A DNA stretch of 64,000 nucleotides from Metabacillus_B sp050107715 (GTDB lineage: Bacteria > Bacillota > Bacilli > Bacillales > Bacillaceae), in the NCBI RefSeq assembly GCF_050107715.1, contig NZ_JBNILN010000003.1, positions 352,039 through 416,038 of the forward strand, in the 5' to 3' direction. The translations under genes and the position numbers were made by a program. The notes below the pieces were generated by a model, which was given only the letters and a program-made list of their open reading frames with translations, searched no databases and was not told where the DNA came from. Positions 43,710 through 52,439 of the stretch are shown here, one piece after another; position 1 is the stretch's first letter; every line of letters starts with the position of its first letter.

Positions 43710-44200
43710 AAGCGGTTTAACTCCTCAATGAAATGCTGGATGGTTGGAAGAATCAGCTTCTCCATCCCGAGTTTCACAGCATTTTCGGACCCCGGGAGAA
43801 GGTAGATGGCGCGCCCATCCAGGCTTCCCGCCGCCGCTCTGCTGAACATGGCTTTAGGGCCGATTTCATCGTAGCTTAAACTGCGGAACAGCTCTCCAAA
43901 GCCGTTCATTTCTTTATCAAAGAGCCGGGATACCGCTTCATAGGTTACATCTCTCGGACTGAAGCCAGTTCCGCCTGTAACAATGATGGCCTGGATCGAA
44001 CGGTTTTCACACCAGCCGGTAACCGTCCGGGATATGAGGCTCTGTTCATCTTTCATAATGCTGTATGCTATCGTGCTGTGGCCATGCTTGGTTAAAAGAT
44101 TTTGAATGAGCGATCCGCTCGCATCATTCTCTTTTGTTCTCGAATCACTGACTGTTAATACGGCTGCATCAACCGCAATTGTCTGGTCATGCTTATGCAC
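43706..44200 (-). CDS. moaB: MoaB/Mog-family molybdopterin adenylyltransferase
   Basis: A 164-residue protein of the MogA/MoaB family, which adenylates molybdopterin before molybdate insertion. AAVLTVSDSRT, IVTGGTGFSPRDVTYEA and IGPKAMFSRAAAGSL, then YLLPGSENAVKL are diagnostic. The GTG start has AAAGGAG about 14 nt upstream, rather far; no other in-frame start is possible because a TGA lies just upstream. First gene of the operon with mobA and moaC. Confidence 0.9.
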   Translation of the reverse strand: MHKHDQTIAVDAAVLTVSDSRTKENDASGSLIQNLLTKHGHSTIAYSIMKDEQSLISRTVTGWCENRSIQAIIVTGGTGFSPRDVTYEAVSRLFDKEMNGFGELFRSLSYDEIGPKAMFSRAAAGSLDGRAIYLLPGSENAVKLGMEKLILPTIQHFIEELNRL

Positions 44201-44310
44201 GCTGGATCAGCACTCTCCTTTAAATGGATGCTTTACTTACACTTTATCAAAAACGCAGGACAAATACAGTCTTTAAGAATGAATGATTGCTGAAATTCAT
44301 TTCTGCAAGG

Positions 44311-44619
44311 TTATTTTAATCGTTTTCTCTTTTTCTCTATTTCCTCCGTGACGGCAAATGCAAGGTCTTCGTTGCCAAACAATGATAGAACACCAAGCAA
44401 GGTATCATCTGCAATCGGACCTGCTTCCTCTTTTGAAACGGTAAGTTCCAGTGCTTCCCGGAGGGCCTGGTTCTTTTGCTGGCCCGGATAGGCAGATTGA
44501 TAGAGTGACTCTGGATCCAAGCCATGATTGATACACCATTGGGCAAAAACGAGAATCATCATTTTCTCATCCTTTTGATAGTTTTGGATGATTTGGTTTT
44601 CTACTTCTTTGCTGTTCAT
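44311..44619 (-). CDS. Conserved hypothetical Bacillaceae protein
   Basis: A 102-residue, largely helical, acidic-to-neutral cytoplasmic protein; no family was recognised with confidence. Features are an N-terminal helix, MMILVFAQWCINHGLDPESLYQ, and a basic end KKRKRLK. The ATG at 44619 follows AGGAAGTG at 7 nt. It lies 11 bp downstream of the FAD oxidoreductase gene and is probably co-transcribed with it. Confidence 0.65.
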   Translation of the reverse strand: MNSKEVENQIIQNYQKDEKMMILVFAQWCINHGLDPESLYQSAYPGQQKNQALREALELTVSKEEAGPIADDTLLGVLSLFGNEDLAFAVTEEIEKKRKRLK

Positions 44620-44630
44620 CAATTCACTTC

Positions 44631-45752
44631 CTAGTAAGATTCAATGGTTATAGCAGGGCTATACGGACCTAAGTCAAGGTCAGAGTCCATTCCAAGAGTA
44701 AGCTTAGCGAGCTCAGCCCCGATATACGGACCCATTGTCAGACCGGAAGAACCTAGTCCGTTAACGGCAAACAAGCCCCTCCAGCCAGGCAGTTCTCCAA
44801 ATACCGGCAAAAATCCTTCTGTAAATGGCCGGTAGCCGTATTTTGCTTCTGCAAACTGGCTGTTTTTCAAACCGGGAGCCGTTTCCATCACCTTGCCGAG
44901 TACCTCGTGGATCCCCGCTGCTGTTGGACCAGGTTCGAAGGATAGGGTATCTTCATGAGTAGTGCCTGCAGCGATCCTTCCATTTGAAAAAGGAACTAAA
45001 TATTGAGTGCCCGGCGGCAGAAGAACAGGCCAGTTGTCCGTTTTTTTCTCTGTATGCTCAAGATGGACAATTTGCGCTTTCTGAAAGGTAACGTTAAAGC
45101 GGATTCCGAGCGGAGCCAGCAGCTGGGAGGCCCATGCACCTGCACAAACGATTACTTTTTCTGCCCGAATGGTTTCCCCTCCAATTACAGCCCCTGTAAC
45201 TTGGTGATCCGTAAAGAGCAGCCGGGCATCACCGGTCAGATAAGATGCTCCATTTCTTACCGCTGCCTGGATAAGGGCGCTGCAGATTTTCCCTCCGTCG
45301 ACTTTCGCTCCCCCAGTAACGTGTAAGCCGTAAAAATGATCAGATAGACCAGGGAAGAGCGCTGACGTCTCAAAAGGAGAAAGCCGCGAGATTTCTCCGA
45401 TTTCCGGGGCATCTGCTTTTCTTTTGATTGCCATTTCCTCCATCTTCATAATCTTTTTTTCTTCAGAATGGAGACTGATGGCCCCTGTTTTTGCGTAGCC
45501 GGTTTCCGTCTCGCCATCCGCTTCGAGCTGTGAAATCAATTCAGGGTAATAGCGGGCCCCGTTTTTAGCAAGCAGATACCAAGCTTTATTTCTTCTCTGT
45601 GAGAGCCATGGGCACACGATTCCCGCTGCAGCACCTGTGGCCTGACCGGGCTCTTCCCTGTCTGCCAGGATGACGTCCGCTCCATATTTAGAAAGATGAT
45701 AGGCAGTTGAAGCCCCTGCGATACCTGCCCCGATTACAATAATTGTTTCCAT
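44631..45752 (-). CDS. FAD-dependent amino-acid oxidase-like oxidoreductase
   Basis: A 373-residue flavoprotein of the DAO/glycine-oxidase superfamily, similar to Bacillus YurR. IIVIGAGIAGASTAYHLSKYG is the FAD-binding motif at residue 4, GAAAGIVCPW follows, HVTGGAKVDGGKICSAL and the C-terminal GLGSSGLTMGPYIG close the fold. It probably oxidises a D- or N-methyl amino acid. ATG 45752 follows AAAAGGA at 8 nt. Confidence 0.87.
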   Translation of the reverse strand: METIIVIGAGIAGASTAYHLSKYGADVILADREEPGQATGAAAGIVCPWLSQRRNKAWYLLAKNGARYYPELISQLEADGETETGYAKTGAISLHSEEKKIMKMEEMAIKRKADAPEIGEISRLSPFETSALFPGLSDHFYGLHVTGGAKVDGGKICSALIQAAVRNGASYLTGDARLLFTDHQVTGAVIGGETIRAEKVIVCAGAWASQLLAPLGIRFNVTFQKAQIVHLEHTEKKTDNWPVLLPPGTQYLVPFSNGRIAAGTTHEDTLSFEPGPTAAGIHEVLGKVMETAPGLKNSQFAEAKYGYRPFTEGFLPVFGELPGWRGLFAVNGLGSSGLTMGPYIGAELAKLTLGMDSDLDLGPYSPAITIESY

Positions 45753-45854
45753 GATCCGCATCCTTTTTCAGTTCCTTCAATCTGTATGTATTATATCATT
45801 ATCAGCCTTCCTGCCCAAAGCTAAAGGGAAGGGGGAAAGAAGCGGTTTGTTAGC

Positions 45855-45871
45855 ATACCTAATAGGGGTAT
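45855..45871 (+). promoter_or_regulatory. CsoR operator upstream of csoR
   Basis: ATACC, 7-bp spacer TAATAGG, GGTAT. It has the size and pseudo-inverted-repeat form of copper-responsive CsoR boxes. It lies about 35 bp before the csoR start, and is the mirror image of the site before copA. Confidence 0.72.
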
Positions 45872-45904
45872 GGTATATTATAAGAAGCGTAAGGGGGTGG
45901 AAAG

Positions 45905-46246
45905 ATGGAAGAAGAGCAAATACAACTTGGAAAACAGGAAGCTGAGCATTGCGCAAGCTCCGAAAGAAAAAGCCATCATTCAGAATTAACCAAAAAGAAT
46001 CTTACCTCCCGTCTTAACCGCATTGAAGGCCAAATAAGGGGCATCAAAAGACTGATTGAGCAAGACACATACTGTGATGACGTGATTACGCAGATTGCCG
46101 CTACTCAGGCTGCATTAAACAGTGTTGGAAGACTATTGCTTGAAGGGCATATGAAAACCTGTGTAGCAGAGCGGATTCAGGCTGGAGATTCGGAAGTCCT
46201 CGATGAAGTGCTGCTGACAATCAGCAAATTAACGAAAAAGGGATAG
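45905..46246 (+). CDS. csoR: Copper-sensing transcriptional repressor CsoR
   Basis: A 113-residue helical repressor that releases DNA when it binds Cu(I). The ligands Cys57, His82 and Cys86 (TYCDD, EGHMKTC) keep the 25 and 4 residue spacing of B. subtilis CsoR. The central LTSRLNRIEGQIRGIKRLIE helix is the family hallmark. A His/Glu-rich N-terminal tail of about 28 residues is slightly longer than usual. It leads csoR-copZ-copA with an operator in its promoter. Confidence 0.95.
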   Translation: MEEEQIQLGKQEAEHCASSERKSHHSELTKKNLTSRLNRIEGQIRGIKRLIEQDTYCDDVITQIAATQAALNSVGRLLLEGHMKTCVAERIQAGDSEVLDEVLLTISKLTKKG

Positions 46247-46255
46247 GAGGAATTG

Positions 46256-46465
46256 ATGTTGAATACAACGCTTACAGTTGACGGAATGAGCTGCGAGCAC
46301 TGTGTAAAAGCAGTTGAAGGCAGTGTAGGTGAACTAGCAGGTGTAGAATCTGTAAAAGTATCCTTACAGCAAGGCAAAGTGGAAGTGCGCTTTCAGCCTG
46401 AAAAAGTCACGTTAGAGAAAATCAAGGAAACGATTGACGATCAGGGCTATGATGTAAAAGACTAG
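46256..46465 (+). CDS. copZ: Copper chaperone
   Basis: A 69-residue heavy-metal-associated domain that delivers Cu(I) to CopA. The metal site is DGMSCEHC at residues 9-16, in a beta-alpha-beta-beta-alpha-beta layout ending ETIDDQGYDV. ATG 46256 follows AGGAGG at 5 nt; the upstream TTG is too close. It lies 9 bp after csoR. Confidence 0.95.
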   Translation: MLNTTLTVDGMSCEHCVKAVEGSVGELAGVESVKVSLQQGKVEVRFQPEKVTLEKIKETIDDQGYDVKD

Positions 46466-46476
46466 AGAAGTGGCAG

Positions 46477-46506
46477 CGTGCCGGGTTACATGGCACGTTT
46501 CATTTT
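46477..46506 (+). terminator. Weak terminator-like hairpin between copZ and copA
   Basis: CGTGCC/GGCACG stem with loop GGGTTACAT, followed by TTTCATTTTT. It could attenuate read-through into copA. Confidence 0.5.
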
Positions 46507-46515
46507 TAAGATAAT

Positions 46516-46532
46516 ATACCCCCTAAAGGTAT
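46516..46532 (+). promoter_or_regulatory. Second CsoR operator, directly before copA
   Basis: ATACC, 7-bp spacer CCCTAAA, GGTAT. On the opposite strand the csoR site reads ATACC, CCTATTA, GGTAT, so the two are near-identical in inverted orientation. A possible promoter (TTACAT 46486-46491, 18 bp, GATAAT 46510-46515) would be covered by the repressor. Confidence 0.65.
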
Positions 46533-46545
46533 AGGAGATGAGAAA

Positions 46546-48966
46546 ATGAGCCGTTCATTTAAGGAAACTACCATACCTATCAGCGGTATGACATGTGCAG
46601 CCTGCGCTTCACGTATAGAAAAGGGACTCGGGAAAATGGACGGAGTGGAGCAGGCTAATGTCAATCTTGCGTTAGAAAAATCAAAGGTGATCTACCATCC
46701 GGACACCATCTCCATCTCTGACATTCATAAAAAGGTGAAGGATCTCGGGTATGAGACTGGTGGTGAAAAAACGGCGCTTTCCATCACGGGTATGACATGT
46801 GCGGCTTGTTCAAGCCGGATTGAGAAAGGGCTAAATAAAATGGATGGAGTTATACATGCTTCTGTCAATCTGACGACGGAAAGCGCGTCAGTAGAATATC
46901 AGCCCTCTGAGTTAACGCCTGATGATTTGGTCAAACGGATTGAAAAACTGGGGTACGAAGCAGCAGTTAGCGGCGTTAACGGTAGTGGAAAAACGGATGA
47001 GGAGCGTCAGAAGCTCCTTCAAAATCAGCAGGGAAGGTTTTTGTTTGCTGCCATCCTCTCTTTTCCGCTGCTATGGGCGATGGTGAGCCATTTTTCCTTC
47101 ACCTCTTTCATTTTTCTGCCGGAAATGCTCATGAATCCTTGGGTTCAGCTGGCATTTGCCACCCCGGTGCAATTCATAGCGGGAAGGCAATTTTACATTG
47201 GGGCATTCCATGCTTTGAGAAATAGAGGAGCCAATATGGATGTTCTGGTAGCGCTGGGGACATCGGCCGCCTATTTTTACAGTGTATATTTGACAGCCCA
47301 ATCGCATCTTCTGGCTAATACTCAAATGACGGAACTTTACTTTGAAACGAGCGCCATTCTGATTACTTTGATTTTGCTTGGGAAATTGCTGGAAGCAAGG
47401 GCAAAGGGCAGATCCTCAGAGGCGATAAAAAAGCTGATGGGACTCCAGGCAAAATCTGCTTCAGTTATCCGCAATGGGAAAGAAACCGTTTTGCCGCTTG
47501 ATGAAGTGACATTCGGAGATATAGTTGTTGTGCGTCCGGGTGAAAAAATACCGGTGGATGGGGAGATTGTTGAAGGGACTGCAGCAGTGGATGAATCGAT
47601 GCTGACAGGAGAAAGCATTCCAGTCGATAAAAAATCAGGAGATTTAGTTTATGGATCAACTATGAACAAAAACGGCTTTCTGACATTCAGGGTAAGTAAG
47701 GTCGGAAAAGAAACAGCACTCGCCCAAATTATTAAAGCAGTAGAGGATGCCCAAGGTTCAAAGGCACCGATTCAGCGTCTTGCAGATCAAATTTCAGGTG
47801 TCTTCGTGCCAGCTGTCCTTGGGGTGGCTCTTCTGACCTTCTTTGTTTGGATAGTATGGCTTAATCCCGGTGATCTTTCTTCAGCGCTGGAAAAATTTAT
47901 TGCAGTGCTCGTCATAGCCTGTCCATGTGCACTCGGGCTTGCAACCCCGACATCGATCATGGCAGGATCGGGGAGGGCGGCGGAATTCGGTATTTTATTC
48001 AAAGGCGGGGAGCATATTGAAAATGCCCATAAGATCGACACTGTCTTGCTGGATAAAACCGGAACTGTAACTTACGGAACCCCAGAGCTTACGGATATCC
48101 GGATATTCCATGAAGAAAAACAGCAAGTGCTATCCATCATAGCTTCCGCAGAGAACCAATCGGAGCATCCGCTCGCGAAAGCTGTGGCTGAGGGAATTCA
48201 AAGGAAAGGGATCCCGCTGGCTGCCGTAGAGAAGTTTGAAGCAATCCCGGGATATGGAATCCGTGCTGCTGTGGAAGGGAAGGTCCTGCTTGCAGGCACT
48301 CGTAAGCTAATGAAGAAATTTGCCATCGATGTGTCAGAGGCGTATCCGGATATGGAGGCGATGGAATCAGAAGGAAAGACCGTTATGCTTGTCAGTATAG
48401 ATGGGGTTTATTCCGGACTGATGGCAGTTGCCGATACGATTCGGGATACATCAGCCCAGGCAATCAAACGGCTTAAGGAATTGAACATTCAGGTCATAAT
48501 GATTACCGGCGACAATGAGCGAACAGCAAGAGCCATAGCCCGCGAGGCTGGTATCTCAGAGGTGATCTCAGAGGTATTGCCCGAACAAAAAGCAGCAGCT
48601 GTTAAAAAACTGCAGCAGCAGGGCAGGAAAGTGGCCATGGCCGGCGACGGAATCAATGACGCTCCTGCCCTTGCGGCAGCCAATACAGGGATCGCCATCG
48701 GTACAGGAACGGATATTGCTATGGAGGCTGCGGACATTACGCTCATCAGAGGTGATTTAACACTTATTGCCGATGCACTGCTGATGAGCAAAAGAACCAT
48801 TTGGAATATTAAACAAAATCTTTTCTGGGCGCTGGGCTATAACGTTCTAGGAATTCCGATAGCAGCAGCCGGCTTTCTTGCTCCTTGGCTTGCCGGTGCC
48901 GCAATGGCCTTCAGCTCTGTCTCTGTTGTACTGAACGCGCTCAGACTTCAAAGAGTTAAACTTTAA
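46546..48966 (+). CDS. copA: Copper-exporting P-type ATPase
   Basis: An 806-residue P1B-type ATPase that exports Cu(I) across the cytoplasmic membrane. Two N-terminal metal-binding domains each carry GMTCAAC (near residues 14 and 82). Membrane helices follow, the transport site is CPC in VIACPCALGLATP (about 459), the phosphorylated Asp is in DKTGT (about 503), SEHPLAKAV gives the HP motif, and TGDNERTA and AGDGINDAPAL form the nucleotide and hinge motifs. The ATG follows AGGAG. Confidence 0.97.
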   Translation: MSRSFKETTIPISGMTCAACASRIEKGLGKMDGVEQANVNLALEKSKVIYHPDTISISDIHKKVKDLGYETGGEKTALSITGMTCAACSSRIEKGLNKMDGVIHASVNLTTESASVEYQPSELTPDDLVKRIEKLGYEAAVSGVNGSGKTDEERQKLLQNQQGRFLFAAILSFPLLWAMVSHFSFTSFIFLPEMLMNPWVQLAFATPVQFIAGRQFYIGAFHALRNRGANMDVLVALGTSAAYFYSVYLTAQSHLLANTQMTELYFETSAILITLILLGKLLEARAKGRSSEAIKKLMGLQAKSASVIRNGKETVLPLDEVTFGDIVVVRPGEKIPVDGEIVEGTAAVDESMLTGESIPVDKKSGDLVYGSTMNKNGFLTFRVSKVGKETALAQIIKAVEDAQGSKAPIQRLADQISGVFVPAVLGVALLTFFVWIVWLNPGDLSSALEKFIAVLVIACPCALGLATPTSIMAGSGRAAEFGILFKGGEHIENAHKIDTVLLDKTGTVTYGTPELTDIRIFHEEKQQVLSIIASAENQSEHPLAKAVAEGIQRKGIPLAAVEKFEAIPGYGIRAAVEGKVLLAGTRKLMKKFAIDVSEAYPDMEAMESEGKTVMLVSIDGVYSGLMAVADTIRDTSAQAIKRLKELNIQVIMITGDNERTARAIAREAGISEVISEVLPEQKAAAVKKLQQQGRKVAMAGDGINDAPALAAANTGIAIGTGTDIAMEAADITLIRGDLTLIADALLMSKRTIWNIKQNLFWALGYNVLGIPIAAAGFLAPWLAGAAMAFSSVSVVLNALRLQRVKL

Positions 48967-48985
48967 AAAAGGGGAGAGTTTTCGA

Positions 48986-49747
48986 ATGTCTATCCTGTGG
49001 AAATGGGTGTTAGCCGCTATCCTGGTGACAGGAGCAATAACAGGTGTATATATCATCGTTCAGCTAAACAGCAGCCCGGAAGCAGCAGACAATAAGATTC
49101 ACAAACATGAAGGAATGAAGGCGAGCGCTGACCATAACAGCCGCATCTTGACGGAAACGGAATATGCGAATGGAAATATTCAAGTATAGGTGAAAAATGA
49201 GGAAGGAAAATCTTATGATCATCTGCTTATTCATCATCAAAAACGGATGCATGTAATGATTGTAAGTGAAGATTTAGCGGAATACGATCATATTCACCCA
49301 ATCAGAACAGGAAAAAGAACCTATGAAATCAAGAAAGCTCTTAAACCAGGAACCTATAAAGCATTTGATGACCTTAAGCCTGAAAATGGACGCTATGAGG
49401 TAAAGCCGGATGTGCTGCAAGCGGGAAACAAGGCGAAAAAGTACCCCCCTGCTTTAAAGTCAGATACCGATAGCAAACAATCGTCAGGAGAATTTACGGT
49501 TGAGCTTAATCCTAAATGTATTAAGCTTTTCTTTCAATAAAAGAACCCCCGAGCCATATCTCGGAGCTTCAGGCCACGTTGTAATCCTGGATGACAGGCT
49601 GAAAAACACATTCATGTTCATCCAGTCTCCAAGAAGGAAACAAAGTTCGAAACCGAATTTGAGAAGCCCGGCCTGTACAAGATCTGGGCTGAGTTTAAAA
49701 TGAAAGGAAAGGTGCACCTATTTCCTTTTGTGGTAGAAGTTAAATAA
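48986..49747 (+). pseudogene. Decayed copper-associated secreted protein (YtkA-like/FixH-like)
   Basis: The ATG at 48986 starts a signal-anchor protein (LAAILVTGAITGVYIIVQL) right after copA. An in-frame TAG at 49187-49189 interrupts it, yet the same frame continues with HHQKRMHVMIVSEDLAEYDHIHP and KPGTYKAFDDLKPENGRYE. A frameshift near 49540 leads to RTPEPYLGASGHVVILDD, and another near 49620 to KKETKFETEFEKPGLYKIW through the final TAA. Intact relatives carry all these parts in one frame and occur beside copper ATPase genes. Confidence 0.8.
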
Positions 49748-49825
49748 TCGCAGGCTGAACAGCCATAGGCACATGATCTTACGCAGTCATGCCCGGAAAA
49801 CTTGAAGGACTGGAATAGAATAATG

Positions 49826-49865
49826 GCTGCCCTAAAAGAAATTCGTTTCTTTTAGGGCAGCTTTT
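49826..49865 (+). terminator. Strong rho-independent terminator
   Basis: A 16-bp stem GCTGCCCTAAAAGAAA/TTTCTTTTAGGGCAGC with loop TTCG and a T tail, closing the copper operon. Confidence 0.93.
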
Positions 49866-49909
49866 TCATTTTAGGCTTAGTTAATGTGGGTATTGATAAT
49901 ACCTGTTGA

Positions 49910-50034
49910 TTAGAGCGGAAGATGTGACACTTCAAGCTTAAGAGCAGCGGGACAGGGGAGGCCAGGGGGAGGCTCACCGCTCTTGGATAAGCGAATGCCT
50001 GCTGGCTGCAATCAGCAGCCAAGTTTAACAGAGC
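49910..50034 (+). repeat. Probable diverged Bacillus repeat element
   Basis: Contains TAGAGCGGAAGATG, a purine-rich GGGACAGGGGAGGCC block, GAGGCTCACCGCTCTTGG and GATAAGCGAATGCCTGC in the same order as the GC-rich core at 22590-22716. No protein is encoded. The remainder of 49866-50420 has no clear gene; a hairpin AGTCCT/AGGACT lies around 50300. Confidence 0.45.
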
Positions 50035-50420
50035 ATTATTATAAATAGAAACAGAGCTTTTATTTAAATGATTAAACAACAGGAGCCTCATTAAGCAATT
50101 TTTTTCAGCTGTACGATCAATTCGCAATTTAGTTTGATTAATAGAGGCAATAGGAGTAAGTCGAATGTCATTCTGCGCTTGGTTTCGCCATTGACTTTAG
50201 GGCCATTAGCTGCCGGTATGATACTCTTGAATGAGAACGGAAAATGAGATGAACCTTGCCTTTCCAGCAAAAAGGATACAGAAAGTGTGTTCAGGTAGTC
50301 CTATGGAGGGTAAGGAAGGACTAATGGGTTGGAATTTCTGCCGATATTTTCTATTGGAGGAGAATATAGCCGTTTCTCTCATTGGTTCAATCAAGATTAT
50401 TCATGTTTGGGGGTCGCTGC

Positions 50421-51221
50421 ATGAAACCGGCTGAAGAAAATAGAAAAATCATCAGGGTTAAAAACGGCTGTGCCGAGCATACAGAGGACCTTGTTGTAAC
50501 GGAATTCCCTATAACCGTTAAGGTCAATGGGCAGGAATTTGTAACGATGGTGTGCACTCCTGAGTACATCGAGGATATGGTCACAGGCTTTTTGGCATCA
50601 GAGGGCGTTATAAAAAAATACGAGGATATTCAGGACATATGGATTCAGGAAAGAGAAGGGTATGCGCATGTGAAGCTAAGCAAAATGAACCCCTATTTTC
50701 ACAATTTCCAGAGCAAGCGCTACGTTACATCATGCTGCGGGATGAGCAGACCGGGTTTTGTGTTTGCCAACGATGCGCTCACCGCGAAGAAAATGGAAGG
50801 CATCCGGATCAGGATGACGGCAGCTGACTGCTTCAGGCTGATGGGTGAAATGCAGCAGTCAGCCTTTACCTTTCAGCAGACAGGAGGGGTTCACAACGCT
50901 GCCCTCTGTAATGCGGACGGACTGATTTTAAGCAGGATGGATATCGGCAGGCATAATGCTCTTGATAAAATTTACGGCCATTGCCTAAAGCACGGGATTT
51001 CCATTGGAGATAAAGTCGTTGTATTCAGCGGCCGGATTTCTTCAGAAATTCTTCTAAAGGTTGCGAAAATCGGCTGTGAAATCGTCTTGTCCAAATCAGC
51101 TCCGACTGAGCTTGCTCTGACCCTGGCAGATCAGCTTGGAATTACGGCGGCCGGGTTTATACGAAATGAATCCATGAACATTTACACTTGTCCTGAACGA
51201 ATTATCCTGGATGAAGATTAA
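50421..51221 (+). CDS. fdhD: Formate dehydrogenase accessory sulfurtransferase
   Basis: Carries sulfur from a cysteine desulfurase to the molybdenum cofactor and is required for active formate dehydrogenase. The 266-residue protein has the conserved SCCGMS motif with paired cysteines near 113, then QTGGVHNAAL, DIGRHNALDKIYG and VVVFSGRISSEILLKVAK. The ATG at 50421 follows GGGGGT at about 7 nt. It is followed 21 bp later by moaA. No formate dehydrogenase structural gene is in the window. Confidence 0.95.
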   Translation: MKPAEENRKIIRVKNGCAEHTEDLVVTEFPITVKVNGQEFVTMVCTPEYIEDMVTGFLASEGVIKKYEDIQDIWIQEREGYAHVKLSKMNPYFHNFQSKRYVTSCCGMSRPGFVFANDALTAKKMEGIRIRMTAADCFRLMGEMQQSAFTFQQTGGVHNAALCNADGLILSRMDIGRHNALDKIYGHCLKHGISIGDKVVVFSGRISSEILLKVAKIGCEIVLSKSAPTELALTLADQLGITAAGFIRNESMNIYTCPERIILDED

Positions 51222-51242
51222 CACGGAAGGAGAGGATCAGCG

Positions 51243-52253
51243 ATGAATCCGGAAATTTTTGATCGACTTCAGCGTCCGCTCCGCGATTTGCGAATTTCAG
51301 TGACTGACCGCTGCAATTTCAGGTGCAGATACTGTATGCCTGAAGAGATTTTCGGCCCGGATTACCCATTTTTAAACGCACAATCTATTTTATCCTTTGA
51401 AGAAGTGGAACGGCTGGCGAAAATATTTGCCGCACTGGGAGTCGAAAAAATCCGAATAACGGGCGGGGAGCCGCTCCTGCGCAAAGACCTCCCGCAGCTT
51501 ATTCAAAGGCTTGCTCACATTGAAGGGATTCGCGACATTGCCATTACTACAAATGGATCTTTATTAAAGAAACAGGCCCATGAGCTGAAAAAATCAGGAT
51601 TGGACCGGGTTACAATCAGTCTCGATTCATTGGATGAAGGCCGGTTTAACAGCATGAACGGGAATAAAAGCACTGTGAAAAGAGTGATAGAAGGGATTGA
51701 AGCCGCGTCTGAAGCGGGGCTTTCGGTTAAAATTAATATGGTTGTCCAGAAAGGAAAAAACGAACAGGATCTTATCCCAATGGCCCGCTACTTTAAAGAA
51801 AAGGGGCACATCCTCCGCTTTATTGAATACATGGATGTCGGAAATACGAATGGCTGGAAAATGGAAGAAGTTGTTTCTAAACAAGAAATAATCAGCAGAA
51901 TATCAGAGAGTATGCCTCTTGAACCGATAGCCCCGAATTACCTAGGCGAAGTTGCTTCCAGGTACAGGTATACAGATAATGAAGGCGAAATAGGCATTAT
52001 CTCCTCTGTTACGGATTCTTTTTGTTCCACGTGTTCAAGAGCAAGAATTTCAGCTGAAGGAAAGCTGTATACCTGTCTTTTTGCAGGCAGCGGATTCGAC
52101 TTAAGAGAACTGCTGAGAGAAGGAAAAACAGATAGTGAGCTCGCTGAAGTCATCTCTTCCTTATGGAACCGGAGAACCGACCGATATTCAGACGAAAGAA
52201 GAGAAGGAATGACAAACGGTTCGAAAGTTGAAATGTCTCATATCGGAGGCTGA
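51243..52253 (+). CDS. moaA: GTP 3',8-cyclase
   Basis: Radical-SAM enzyme that, with MoaC, turns GTP into cyclic pyranopterin monophosphate. The 336-residue protein has the N-terminal cluster motif CNFRCRYC (about 22-29), RITGGEPLLRKDL, a C-terminal second cluster from CSTC and the downstream Cys in LYTCLF, and the invariant Gly-Gly end (SHIGG). The ATG has GGAAGGAGAGG upstream. Directly follows fdhD. Confidence 0.97.
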   Translation: MNPEIFDRLQRPLRDLRISVTDRCNFRCRYCMPEEIFGPDYPFLNAQSILSFEEVERLAKIFAALGVEKIRITGGEPLLRKDLPQLIQRLAHIEGIRDIAITTNGSLLKKQAHELKKSGLDRVTISLDSLDEGRFNSMNGNKSTVKRVIEGIEAASEAGLSVKINMVVQKGKNEQDLIPMARYFKEKGHILRFIEYMDVGNTNGWKMEEVVSKQEIISRISESMPLEPIAPNYLGEVASRYRYTDNEGEIGIISSVTDSFCSTCSRARISAEGKLYTCLFAGSGFDLRELLREGKTDSELAEVISSLWNRRTDRYSDERREGMTNGSKVEMSHIGG

Positions 52254-52299
52254 CCCATTTACCATTCAGCAGCATTTCCCGGAATCTCCCATGAAAAGG

Positions 52300-52435
52300 T
52301 CTGTAGAATGGTATGACTGAACGCAACTAATGGCAGTTGGCTGACCAGAGGTGGAAGCCGAAAGGTTCTGGTGAGACAGATGAGGCCCCGCAAACGGAGA
52401 AGGTGTCATTACTTAAAAAACAGATCGGAGGAGAG
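52300..52435 (+). promoter_or_regulatory. Possible structured leader of the FocA-family gene
   Basis: About 135 nt rich in short complementary segments: CCAGA/TTCTGG around GAAGCCGAAAGG, GGCAGTTGGCTGACC, and CCG-CAAA-CGG in GAGGCCCCGCAAACGG. It looks more structured than ordinary spacer. I could not match it to a known riboswitch; a molybdenum-cofactor-type sensor was considered but not supported. Confidence 0.3.
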
Positions 52436-52439
52436 ACGA

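Noticed and set aside
47337..48041. Minus-strand frames inside copA
   Set aside because: Shadow frames of a strongly conserved ATPase gene; no independent evidence.
52300..52435. Molybdenum-cofactor riboswitch
   Set aside because: Context is tempting, but I could not match the known conserved core, so it is listed only as a possible structured leader.
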